From contig NC_134961.1 in the NCBI RefSeq assembly GCF_965638725.1, positions 310,001-374,000 on the forward strand: a stretch of 64,000 nucleotides of DNA, given 5' to 3'. The DNA is from Aptenodytes patagonicus (taxonomy: Eukaryota; Chordata; Aves; Sphenisciformes; Spheniscidae). The notes beneath the pieces are model-generated. The model worked only from the letters and a program-made list of their open reading frames with translations, made no database searches and was not told where the DNA came from. Position numbers and translations under genes: made by a program. Shown here piece after piece: positions 25,856 through 36,533 of the stretch; position 1 is the first letter of the stretch; every line of letters starts with the position of its first letter.

Positions 25856-28800
25856 ACTGTCAGGTATGTGCACAGGTAAAATGATTTCCAGAGCTTGTCC
25901 TGGGTGCACAAGTGTTTCTGAGATGTCCGCACAAGCCTCACCATACCCAGCAAAGCTGGCCGTAAACCCATGGGCCACTAAATGGACTCGCAATAAACCA
26001 AAATTGCATGACAGAGAGCTCGCTGAGCGTCTTCCACATCTCTGGGAAGAACCTCGTCAAAGCAGATGCACTGTCAGTGAGCCTCGTCCCAGGCAAGAAC
26101 TGAAAAACCAGCAGCGTGGATCCAACTGGCCACCACCTGGTCACCAGACGTTGGCCAAAACATGGTCAACAGACCTTACTTATCACAAAACTTTTTGCCA
26201 GCTCCCTGGGAGAGCTGACCCTCCAGGACGGGTGAGCCAGGAGTGTGGGGACAAGCACTTACTCCCCAAGCCGGACTGCTGATAGGGATCATATCAAAAC
26301 AGTCAGGCTGGAAGTCTGCAAGGCTGTAGGACAGACATCAAGGCATCGCTGAGCGCTGAGCTTGCTTTCGCCAGCCAGGCTAGTGACCACATCTAAGCCA
26401 GAAGATCTTGCCCAGTGTTGCAAAACAGATCTGCAAGAGCAGAGCAACCGATATTTCCAGCAGGACTCTTGACATCAGCCTTCCCTTACCCCCCAGTAGC
26501 CCAGCTGGTCGGGATCACTGATGGCTGGATAAAGGAGATCCGCCTCTCCCGCCAGGATCAAACAGGTTTAATTAGCATGGGCTGCTCTGGGACAAGCCTG
26601 CCAGCAGGGACCAGCTGTCTCATTGCAGCTGTCAACAATGTGAGCCACCAGCCAGACCCCATGTTCCTCCCCGGGGACGATGCCCACCGCGTGCCCACCT
26701 TGTCCCATCCCGCCGCAGGGACGCTGGAGCAGCAGGCGCAGAGGGCGAGCGAGCGGCGCCCTGGGGCAGGTGGGTGAGCCCTGGGTCTGCAGTGGGGCTT
26801 GGGGACCAGGGACGGGGATGTTCCCCCGACACCGCTGCTCCCTCTCACCCCGGCTCTGCAAGGTGGGACCATTTCTGTGGTGATAACCGCTCCAGAGCCC
26901 CCACGCTCAGGGACGGGACAGCCCCAGCATGGCTCAGGACAGAGCAGAGCCTGCTCCAGACATCTCCAACTCATGGAGGGCCAAGATATGAAGTGTGTCC
27001 TTCAGGACCATAGGAGCAGGACCCCCTCCTGCAAGCAGGGACTGGAGGGTGTCCCCACCTGGCCCAGCTCCCCTGCAAGCATCTCCTGGGCAGGGTGGTC
27101 CCAGCGGGGACGAGCTGACATCTCTTCTCTCTGCAGAGTGGCGCTGCTGGGACGCACGTGGACGGCGTCCCACCCCCGGCCCCCTGAGATGAGCAGCGAG
27201 CCTGGTGGTCTGGAGCATGGAGTGGCAGGCGTGCGGGGTGCAGGCCTGGGGCGGACCCCAAAGGTGGGTGCAGGAAGGCGCGTGGGGTGGGGACATCGCC
27301 CAGGGGTGCCTGCCTTCACCGGCTGGTGATGAAGAGCTTTGGGCATTGGCGATGCTGGCCGAGTGTGTGTGTGATGGCTTTTGGCAGAGAGGGTTGATCA
27401 AAACTGGGGGAGTCACGGGGTCTCAGATCCGGCAGGGGTCTGGCGGGCTCTCTTTGCTCTGCTGGACGTGGGCAACTCTTCCCCAAAAGTGGCACAGGGG
27501 CCAGGTGGAGGGCTGGGGAGAGAGCGAGGTCCTGGCGTCGGTTTGTGCGCTCCTTTCCTGCACCGTGGCCCAGAGCAGCAGCACCGGCTCCTTGCCCGGG
27601 CAGGGCTGGGGCACGTGCTGCATCCTCGCCTCTCAGCAGGGATGAGCTCAGCAGCCGCCCACTGCCCACTCCCACCCTGAGCGAGGTCTCAGAAGAAGCT
27701 AGGTCCCTGCCCAGGTGATTTCAAGGTTTAAGGACTTGAATTTCAACTTTAAATCTTGCTTGTAGCCTCAGTCCCATAGCTTTTGCTGCAGGTTTTATGC
27801 AACCCCTAAAGCATCATTGGATGGTTCATCAATTACAGATGATTTTCTAGAAGGAGATTGCACCTACCCCAAGGTGTCATCACTGCACGAGAGAAATAGC
27901 TGGCTGGTTATCGGGTGATCAGGTCATCCAGAGCAGCATCCCAAGGCACAGCATGAGCTTGTCCATAATCTTTTTTGGGGGAAACGCCAGGTTTAGGGGC
28001 TTTGTAATCCGGCAGGGGAAGGTGAAGCAGAGCTGGGGGAAGGAGGCCAATGCCAGGGCAGGCACAAGGGGCTGAAGGCAGAATGAGACCCTGGGGAGAA
28101 TGGGCCAGGGTGCCAGGACGCTGCAGGGGCTCTGGGTAACGCGCGGGGGCTTCTCTCTGCCATATGGGCATCTTCACCACCACGGGCAAACGCTGACAGC
28201 TGCAAAAACTGCTGCCTGAGCTGGCCCAGGCCCTCCTGCCCTTACGTTTCTGGAAGGAGGCCACCCTGGCTGAAAGGCTGGAGTTTTTCTTATTTTTCAT
28301 GTGAGCAGTAAAACCTTTGCCCCATCCACCTGCTCCAGCCCTGTACCTGGGAGGGGGGAGGCCCAGGGTCCCCCGGCATACCCTGAGGATTTGCAAGCAA
28401 GCACCCACATGGGAACGGGAATGGACTGGGAAACTGGGATGATTTTGCTGGAGGGGAAGGACCCGAGCAGCCAAGCCCCGCACCCTTCCCACCTGCCTGG
28501 AACAGCAGGCTCAGGTGTGGACTTTATAAAGGAGCAGCATCTGAGCAAAAAGGCATAAGCTTGGTGTCCAAATGGTGCTTTACACTCTTTGCCCAGCACT
28601 GGAGGCAAATCCAAGGCAAGCTGACATATTTGGGTGCATTTGCCTCTTTTGAGGTGGGGAATCCAAAACAGGAGGTACGTCAGGCTGCCCGCAGGACCTG
28701 CACCACGGGGACTCGGAAAGCAGCTCCTGCTGCTCCACAGATGCCATGGGGGGGCTGACATTGCCAGGGTGGGGAGACATCTTTAGACCAGTACCTCCTG

Positions 28801-29503
28801 CAAGAAAGGATGCTGTGAGGGTTCAAACCAGCATCGCCTGCTTCAGCTCTCGCCCCCAGCCCCTGGCACGGCTGCCCGTGGGCATCCTCGCTGCCCGTGC
28901 GGGGAGGTGCTCCGTCCCTCCCAGCCCGGTGGGGCAGGAGCCCCCAGCTCGCAGCCTGGCTGTACCTGTGGCCACTTCTCTGCTTTGTTCTCCTGCCAGC
29001 CATGTCCTGTGGCTCCACTTGCTCATCACCTCTGCGGCAGTGCCGCTGGGCTGCAGGTACCTCGTCCCAGCTGGGCTCTTCAGGGTGCCCTCAGTTCCTG
29101 GTGCCACAATGCCAATACTTTTATCTTGGCTGCTAATACATTTTCTTCCTCCTGCTCTGCAAGCGTCATCTTGCCAGCAGTCCAAGAGAGAGCTATCAGC
29201 CTCCTCTCCCACCCCGGGACTTTTTTTCTTGGCAGCCCCTTCTGCCGTCACTGCTCACGTAGCCAAATCCCAGCTCCTGCCTCAGAAATGAGGGTGCTCC
29301 AGGCACGAGGCAGGGACGCGGTACGCAGAGGGTCCCTCTGATGGCGAGCTGCCCTTTGCCTCCACCAGTGATCAGTGTAGGACCTCACACTTCAGGGTAT
29401 TTCTATTTGTCCTCCAGTTTCAAAAAGTTTTTTTTAATAAAACCGAAATTTGGCACCACTTACGACCTTGCAGGGTCCTTTTAAATTGCAGCCAAAGGTT
29501 GAA
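25856..29503. other. GC-rich intergenic sequence, nothing recognised
   Basis: AATAAA at 25992 may serve the candidate unit upstream. Otherwise only chance frames on both strands; no CR1 landmarks or promoter architecture that I can support. Confidence 0.35.
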
Positions 29504-29520
29504 CAGCACCATCTAGTGCG
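29504..29520 (-). promoter_or_regulatory. CTCF-like site
   Basis: AGCACCATCTAGTGCG on the plus strand reads GCACTAGATGGTGCT on the other, close to the CTCF core CCACTAGATGGCGCT with two mismatches. It is about 4 kb upstream of the AXIN1 promoter. Motif match only. Confidence 0.35.
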
Positions 29521-31219
29521 CTTCATCCCGAAACTGCCTGCGCCAGAGGGACGCTGGCTCTCACCCACGCACATCTCTGCTGTTAGAAGGGTACGCTGGA
29601 TGCTAATAGCCCACCCGCCATCAAACATCAGTGCCGGGTCAGGCCTGCCTTGCTTTGGGGAAGCCGGTGAGTCACTACAAAGAGGAGAATTAATTTGAGA
29701 TGAATATTGTCAGTGCTGAAGCTGAACCAAGCGCTCTCAGCCTCTGCAGAAGTGATGCTGGAAGGCTTGCGGCTCCCAAGCCAACCTGGCAGGGAACTGA
29801 TGGTGCTAGCAGAAAAGGTCCCTTTGCAGCTGAGAGATGGGAGTGAAGGGCTTGCAGGGAGGCTCTGCGAATCGCACCACGCAACCATTGCGTGCACAGT
29901 GTTGGGCTGCTTGGATACAGCCCCAGGCTCTTTAGACCAAAGGCTGAGAGCAGTTCCTATATCACTAGCGTTTGCTGGCTCTTCCAGGCAGAAATGAACG
30001 TGTGCACCATGAGCCGGGAAGCGTACGGCATCCCAGACTTGCACAGGGACCAGCCTCGGCTGCAGGCTGATGCCAGGTCTGCACCAAAACACCACTGGCA
30101 TCTGGGCTGTGGCAGTTTTGGGGAGGTATAAGGCAGGGCCACGCTACCAACTGATGAAGAAGGGAGAAATGATCTGGTTCGGTTCATTGGCCTCTACCCT
30201 TTGTTGAAAGACCTCGCAGGCTGATGTCTCCCCCCGCGTAGCCAGGGATGCTTGGTTTGGTTTTTCACCTGTTTGATGTCCCCAGGTAAATCGGGAAGTA
30301 GCTGATGTTGGCCCCTGGCAAAGCGCAGGGACTGGGCTCCTCAGCGTGGGCGAACTGAGGTGTGAAAGGCAGGGAGGGGGCTCCAGAGGGAGCCCATGGC
30401 TCTCCCAGCCCTGCTCAGCCCTGCTAGAGGACCAGAAAATGGCGAGGCACCGGGAGGGCTTGGCATCAGTCTGCGGGGAATTCGCGTCTTCCAGCCCACA
30501 AAGGGGCAGCTGCCTTTGCTGGACAGGGCAGCGCTGGCTCCGCTTTCTCAGGGCACGAGGATGGAGCGTGCACTCGGTGATCCCGTGCTGCTGGAAGAGA
30601 CCCGCTGGCTGGGCTGGAGCTGGCTCCTCACCCCGGGCTCTGTCCCCCGAGCTGGGGGAACGCGGCCGGGAGCTGGTGGGTGCAAGAGAAGCCCCCAGCA
30701 CTTCTCCCACTGCCCCAGGTCCAGCCTGGCCCTGAGGAGCAGAAAGCAGCCCCGGGGCAGGCCAGGCCCCGGCACTTCAGCCACCTGCATCCTGGTGCAC
30801 CCAAATTCCTCACCCCCACCCCTTCGATCCCCACCTTGCCACGGAGAAATCTATCTCTGGTTTCTCATGCAAACTCAGTGTGGACCATGAAATCTTGCTG
30901 GGCCTTTCTCTGGGAGATAAAAGCTCTCTAATACCTGATTGTCTGTCACCCATGAAGTTGCTTAAGCGCTATAATCGAGGCATCTCTGGGGCTCCTTTGA
31001 ACTAGCCAAGGAGGCTGCAGTTCTCAGGCATCCCCCTGCAAAGCAGGGGCCAGTTTTAGCTCTTCTCCACCGTCTCTCTAATGTCTCAGCATCCTTTCTG
31101 AAACGCAGATGTTGGTACCCCTTCTGCTGTAGCGCCCAGCCCAGCCCCGTCCCAGCCAGGACATCCCCCGTGGGGAGCCTGCTGCTCCCGCCCTGTCCCT
31201 CCTGCCTCCTAAACTCCCC
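29521..31219. other. Intergenic sequence, nothing recognised
   Basis: Mixed GC content. No gene, repeat family or promoter that I can support. Confidence 0.35.
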
Positions 31220-31289
31220 CCCGAGCCCATCCTTGGCAGAGCGTGGGTTTCCAGCAGAAGGGCCCTGTGCTCAGTGGAGGGATCCTTTC

Positions 31290-31850
31290 ACAGCTGCTCG
31301 CATTCAACCATGTTTTATTTGCCCGGGACTCAGCTTACGAAGTTTTCTACAGCTGTCTTGACCTCATCCGTGTCTCCTGCCCCTCTCATTTCCCTGGCCC
31401 CGGCATTTTTCTCAGCAGGGCTTTTTAATCTATTTCTAGACCATTGATGGAAATGCTGAATAGCATTGGGCTTCCCATCCAACCCCCGGACACCCACTGA
31501 GAGCGCTCCCATTCTGCCGGGATTCCCCATTGATGGCTGTCGGTTTGCCAGCTCCCAGTCCCTTTAAGGTGTCTCTCTTGATGTTGTATTGTGCTGACTT
31601 TTAATCAGAATACTATATGGATTAAATCACATGCCTGAACAGAGTCCAGGTCTATTATTTCTATGCCATAACCTTTATCAGCCAAACTTGTAATCTCTTC
31701 AAAGGATGACATCAAGGTTTGACAAGAGCTATTTTCCAGAAACCGGGCTGATTGCATTAATTATATTCCCATCCTTTAATTCTTTACCAGCTGAATCCCA
31801 CATCAGCTTTCTAGTATTATGCAGAGATCAGTGTTGCACTGCCACATGTA
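31290..31850 (-). mobile_element. Ancient CR1/L3-like LINE remnant
   Basis: Landmarks in minus orientation: ATGCTGAATAGCATTGGGCT, CCATAACCTTTATCAGCCAA, GCATTAATTATATTCCCATC and CCTTTAATTCTTTACCAGCT, followed by TCCCACATCAGCTTTCTAGT. This series resembles reverse-transcriptase-coding blocks of old amniote CR1 clades. It is heavily decayed, with no open frame. Edges are approximate. Confidence 0.6.
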
Positions 31851-32421
31851 AATCAGCTCCAAGCATCGTTCACATGAAAGAGAGCAAGGAGCTGCACCGT
31901 CCTGCCGGGCTCTGTGCCGGGGCGGGAAGGGGAGCACCGCTGCCTGGGGTGGACTTCTGTGCGTTTCAGAAAGCTGGGAAAAAAAAAGTATGTTTCTGAA
32001 AGCGTTCCCTAAATGCATGGAAACAGGCACATGCAGAGAATAATTGCATCAAAAACCAGAAACAATCCCTATCAGAAATCTTTGAGAGTAATTTCTGATT
32101 TTTAGAGGACTGTCTCGGGGCTTGCTTGCGTGTTCAGCTTTTGGGATGGTACCTAGGGGGCTGCCTGGCTCAGTCCCAGGGCTCTGAGTGTGTCATCGCT
32201 TTCCAGGGAAGAAGCAGGCTTTGCACTTCCCCGTCGCGCTACTCTCGTTCAGTCTCTGCATCTTTCTTCTTCCTGCAATGTCCCCCATCACTCTGGGACA
32301 GCATTGCAGTCTCAGTGCCGGGGTACCCTGCCTGGCCCGAAGCTCCATCTTGGGGTAAGACACGCTCCCCACTGCCTTTCTCGGGAGTCTCCATGTTGTT
32401 TGACCCATTTCAGTCCATACA

Positions 32422-32436
32422 GTGCCACCTCTTGGC
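32422..32436 (-). promoter_or_regulatory. CTCF-like site near AXIN1 promoter
   Basis: GTGCCACCTCTTGGC matches the CTCF core (reverse form GCGCCACCTAGTGGC) at 12 of 15 positions. It lies in the same orientation as the candidate at 29504. Motif match only. Confidence 0.3.
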
Positions 32437-32649
32437 GAGTCCCCTTATTTCGCCCCGCCGCAGAATTGCCCTGCTCAGAGAAGCAGGACACACGCTGCGG
32501 TCTCTAAACCAGCTCCAGTTGTTCGTGGGGGCAAGAGCCGCTGGTGGAGCACCCACGGCGCTCCTCCATCCCGGGGCCCACTGGAGTGTGGTCTCTCCTG
32601 GGCAGAGCTTGGCTGAAGACATTGCCGTTCGATCCCGGACGGAGCAGTA

Positions 32650-33960
32650 GAGGCCCACGGCGGCTTTGAGGGTGGCTGCCTTTTCCCGGCTGAGCCAAGC
32701 CAGCTCCTCCGCCAGGCCCTGGAGGTCTCCAAAGCGTGACCCTCTCCCGGGCCGTCCCCTGCCAGGATGCTCAGAGGAGCTCCGCTGGGCTCCTCTTGGC
32801 CAAAGCGAGACGGAGCCCTGGAGCTGCTCAGCCCTTGAGCGAGGCGCCAGCCCAGCTGGGGCTCTGCTGGGGCCCCCAGCGCCGTGCACCGGACCCTCGG
32901 CCATGTGCCTGGGGCTCCGCGGGGCTCGAGGCCTCCTCGGGCGGGGAGCCGCCGTCTGCCTCCCCGCCGGCCTAGCAGCGAGCGCGGGGCGCCGGGGCTG
33001 CGGGCTCCCCTGCCTGCCCGGCCGCCGCCATCCTCAGGTCCCCGGGCCCCGTGTGCCCCAGCGCCGCCTCCCCCGGGCCGGGCCCGCTCCGCCCCCGCGG
33101 CCGGCTGCCGGCGCGGGCTGCCGGTCCCGCAGTACCGTCCGGGGGCGCGGGGGGCGCGGCTGAGCCGCTCTCCCCGGCGCTGGGAGGCAGCGGCGCAGGC
33201 GGAGCGGAGCGGTGCGGGGCTCGCTGCTGCTCTCTCCCTGTCGCCGCCACAAGCCAGCGGCCGCGGCCATGGGCGTCCCGGGCCGCCCGCTTTGTGCCGC
33301 CGCCGCCCCGCCGCCGCCCGCCGCCCCGGGCCGCCGCTGCTGAGCCGCATGGGCCGGGCCCCGCGCCGCCGCCGCCGCTGCTGCTCCGTGCGGGTGAGTG
33401 AGTGAGCGGGGAGGCGGCCCCGAGCCCAGGCCCTGCGCCGAGGCCGCGCCGGAGGCCGCCGCCGGGCGGGAGGCGCGGGGCCGCGCCGGGCGCCGCCGAG
33501 CCGGCGCTAGGCCGCCCTGGGCGCGGGGGGGCGGGCGCCTGCCGGCGGCCACGGGCCGGGCCGGGCCGCGGAGGGCAAGCGGGGCCGGGGGCGGCGGCGG
33601 CGGCGGGGGGCCCGCCTGGGTCGCCTCCTCCGAAGTTGCCCGGGGGCGGCGGGGGGGCCCCGCGCGGCGCCCTGTCAGCGCCGGGGCTGCCCGCGGAGCC
33701 TGCCCCGGCCCGGCACCTCCCGCGGGGCGGCTTGAGGCGGCGGGGGCCCGGCCGGGCCGGGGGCGAGGCTGCCTCTGCCAGGGGCCGTGAGGCGGGGGTC
33801 CCCCTCCGAGGAGAGCGGCGGACGGCTCGTCCCCGCCGGCTCCGGCCGGCGCTCGCCCGCTCTCGGCGGGCACCCCGCGGGGCTCCCCCTCGGCCGGGGC
33901 GAGGAGCGAGCGATGCCTCGCCGCAACAATGCCCGACATGGCTGTGGGGCCGCTGCCCCG
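32650..33960 (+). promoter_or_regulatory. AXIN1: AXIN1 CpG-island promoter and inferred non-coding exon 1
   Basis: The largest CpG island in the window. It ends in a G-rich transcribed strand over 33400-33800 that could form G-quadruplexes or R-loops. An extended splice donor, GTGCGG|GTGAGTGAGTGAG, lies at 33394. I infer that exon 1 ends at 33393 and joins the acceptor at 35561. There is no TATA box, so the start is likely broad and upstream of 33390. An upstream ATG in a strong context (GCCGCATGG, 33349) would lie in this exon. Confidence 0.65.
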
Positions 33961-35561
33961 GGGCCGAGGGGCTGCCCCAAGGGGGTCACCAGCACCCAGG
34001 CAGGGGTAGCTGGGGACCTTCACCAGGCAGATGGGCGCGAGCCCAGCGCTCGCATCCACAGTCGAAGTGAAAACGACGGAGGAACGCAGCACGGTGCGAA
34101 AAAACAGCCCCGTTCCCTGGTGCCGGGGCAGTGGCTGCCTGCTCCGGGCAGCTTGGACTGGGTGCGAGGGCGGCGCTGGCTGCTGCGGCTGCATGGCGCA
34201 GGTCGGGCACACGGGGCCTGGCCGCGCTCGCCGGCCGCTCCTGGTCTCGCTGGGGTTATTTCGCGATGGGCAGGTGGGCTGTAAGGACGAGGCACGGCAT
34301 AGGCGGCCGTTCTTGGTTCAGCCGGGGAGGGGGAATGGGGGGGAAATGGCAAAGCATCCCAAAGACGTGTTCGTTGGAGTGGGGTGAGCTTTGAGAGGGA
34401 GGCCGAGCAAAAATGTGTCTTCCCTGGTATATTTTCACACGCAGTTGAGTCAAGCCAGTGCAAGGAGTAATTCGTCGGGCAGCTGGTGCTTTGCGGGGCT
34501 GGGGGCTTTGAGGCTGATGCTGTTCTGTAAAACAAGACTTTTGCTACTGTCTTTAAATCATGGTTACCTTGTTGAGCAGCAGAAGTCGTGGCCCAGGGAT
34601 TGTCCTTGCCCTCCTTCCCCACACCTCCCATCCTCCATATTGACTCGTCACTCTTCTTTAAAAGCGTTGTACTTGATCAGATTTCCTTCTCGAGGTGGTT
34701 TTCTCATCATCCTTTGATGACCTGAAATTTTCCCAGGCTCGTAGCATGCAATGTTGTTAGCGTAAATTAACCTTTTCTCAATGGCCTGTCTATGAAAACC
34801 GGTGCCAGACCTGAGCTCCTGTGCTAGCATGCCCATTTGAAGCAAGAATGCAGTCCAGATGTCCAAAATATTGGGGTCAACGATGCATCTGGATTCCCCT
34901 AGAGCTAGACGAGGCGACGCAGCGTATTTCTAAAACGCAGAGATTTGCGAGGAATGTGGCGCTGGTATGTCACTTGAGCGTACAAAAGCCACCTGTGTTT
35001 GATTAAGGTGCAGTCTCGCTTTTGGGACTAACTGGATATTCTTTCAAAATATTTTTCACAAGCCTTAAATTCCTGTTTGGGGATGAGAATTTGCTAGATC
35101 GGTAGCCGATAAAAACATGGTGCCTTAGGATGACCTGGTGCCTGTGCTGTCCAGGTAGGCTGTGCAGAGGAGTTAATGGCAGCGCAGAAGATGGCATGTG
35201 TCCTGTGACACCGCATGGTACCTGAGTGTAGATCTCTTGGGTGTGGGGACTGCCAGATACCAGGGTCCTGTAAAACCACCAGTGTTGTGAAATCGGCTGC
35301 TGTTTTAGTGTAGCACCAGCCGTATCGGTGATGCTGAATGCTGGATGTAAAGTTTTGGGATATTCTGTAACTCATTTTTAGAGGGTGCCTGGTTTGAGCC
35401 CAGTTCTGTGCTCTCTGAAGTCGCTGAGAGCTTTGCCATTGATTCTGCTGAAAAAGAGGTGTTAATACAGTAATGGTGCAGAGCAAAACTAGTGGTTTAT
35501 AATCTTAGAGTGTTTATTTACAGTGATGCTCACTTATTTTTTTTTTTCTCATCTGTTTCAG
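33394..35561 (+). other. AXIN1: AXIN1 intron 1 (inferred)
   Basis: From donor GTGAGT at 33394 to a strong acceptor (TTTTTTTTTTCTCATCTGTTTCAG) ending at 35561. The first 600 bases are an extension of the CpG island; the rest is AT-richer with no supported gene. Long minus-strand frames here come from the GC-rich composition. Confidence 0.65.
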
Positions 35562-35655
35562 CCGAACAAACTTGTTCACCTTGGAGCTACAAACATTGGT
35601 GATTTGAAATTTGAGCTCGTCCTCCACTGTTCCTGCGCAAGCAAGGACCAGAAAA

Positions 35656-36533
35656 ATGAATATCCAGGGGAAAGGCTTCCCCTTGGACCTTGGAGGAAGC
35701 TTCACTGAAGATGCTCCGAGGCCACCGGTTCCTGGTGAGGAGGGGGAACTCGTGTCCACAGATCCAAGGCCAGTTAGCCACGGTTTCTACTCTGGTAAAA
35801 GCGATGTGGTTAGAAATGAGACGTCCACGGCAACACCGAGGCGCTCCGATTTGGATTTGGGGTACGAGCCCGAGGGGAGTGCTTCACCAACTCCACCCTA
35901 CCTGAAGTGGGCCGAGTCGCTGCACTCCTTGCTGGATGATCAAGACGGTATCAACCTCTTCAGGACTTTCCTGAAACAGGAGGACTGCGCCGATCTGCTG
36001 GACTTCTGGTTTGCCTGCAGCGGCTTCAGGAAGCTGGAGCCGTGCACGTCTAATGAGGAAAAAAGACTCAAGCTGGCAAAAGCCATTTACAAAAAATACA
36101 TCCTCGACAACAACGGCATTGTGTCCCGGCAGATCAAACCGGCCACAAAAAGCTTCATCAAAGACTGCGTCATGAAACTGCAGATTGACCCCGACATGTT
36201 TGACCAGGCCCAAACAGAGATTCAGTGCATGATAGAAGACAATACCTACCCTTTGTTCCTTAAGTCGGATATTTATTTGGAATACACGAGGACAGGTGGG
36301 GAAAGTCCAAAAATTTATAGCGATCCGAGCTCAGGGTCTGGGACAGGTAAAGGGTTACCCGGTTATCTGCCAACTCTGAACGAGGACGAGGAGTGGAAAT
36401 GTGACCAAGAGGCCGAGCCCGAGGCCAGCAGGGACTCGGCACCATCCAGCAGGCTCACGCAGAAGCTGCTTCTGGAGACGGCCACCCAGCGCGCCGCCTC
36501 GGCTCGGCGCTACAGCGAGGGGAGGGAGTTCAG
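35656..36533 (+). CDS. AXIN1: AXIN1 first coding exon (exon 2): tankyrase-binding region and complete RGS domain
   Basis: The exon runs 35562-36533 (94 bases of 5' UTR, then 292 codons plus two bases of codon 293) and ends at donor AG|GTAGGTGAG. The start ATG 35656 has A at -3, is the first in-frame ATG of the exon, and gives the family N-terminus [20 protein letters not shown]. Residues about 19-80 are the tankyrase-binding region, with both conserved pieces (RPPVPGEEG at 22-30; [13 protein letters not shown] at 62-74). Residues about 88-211 are the RGS domain that binds APC SAMP repeats, closely matching human AXIN1. The region after it retains [15 protein letters not shown] and ends [13 protein letters not shown]1 is the scaffold of the beta-catenin destruction complex with APC, GSK3 and CK1. 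The GSK3, beta-catenin and DIX regions lie in later exons outside the window. Conserved order with MRPL28 and PGAP6 supports the assignment over AXIN2. Confidence 0.97.

Noticed and set aside
32475..33350. 291-codon minus-strand frame and an overlapping 164-codon frame at 32410-32904
   Set aside because: The stretch around 32500-32760 looks somewhat protein-like, but two minus-strand phases are open at once and I recognise no homologue or splice structure.
33034..34212. 392-codon open frame on the minus strand over the AXIN1 CpG island
   Set aside because: Pro/Arg/Ala-rich composition, open frames in several other phases, and no family motif; an effect of a stop-poor GC-rich island.
35611..35655. 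N-terminal extension of AXIN1 by 15 residues
   Set aside because: The codon at 35611 is TTG, not ATG; the first in-frame ATG is 35656, which matches the family N-terminus.
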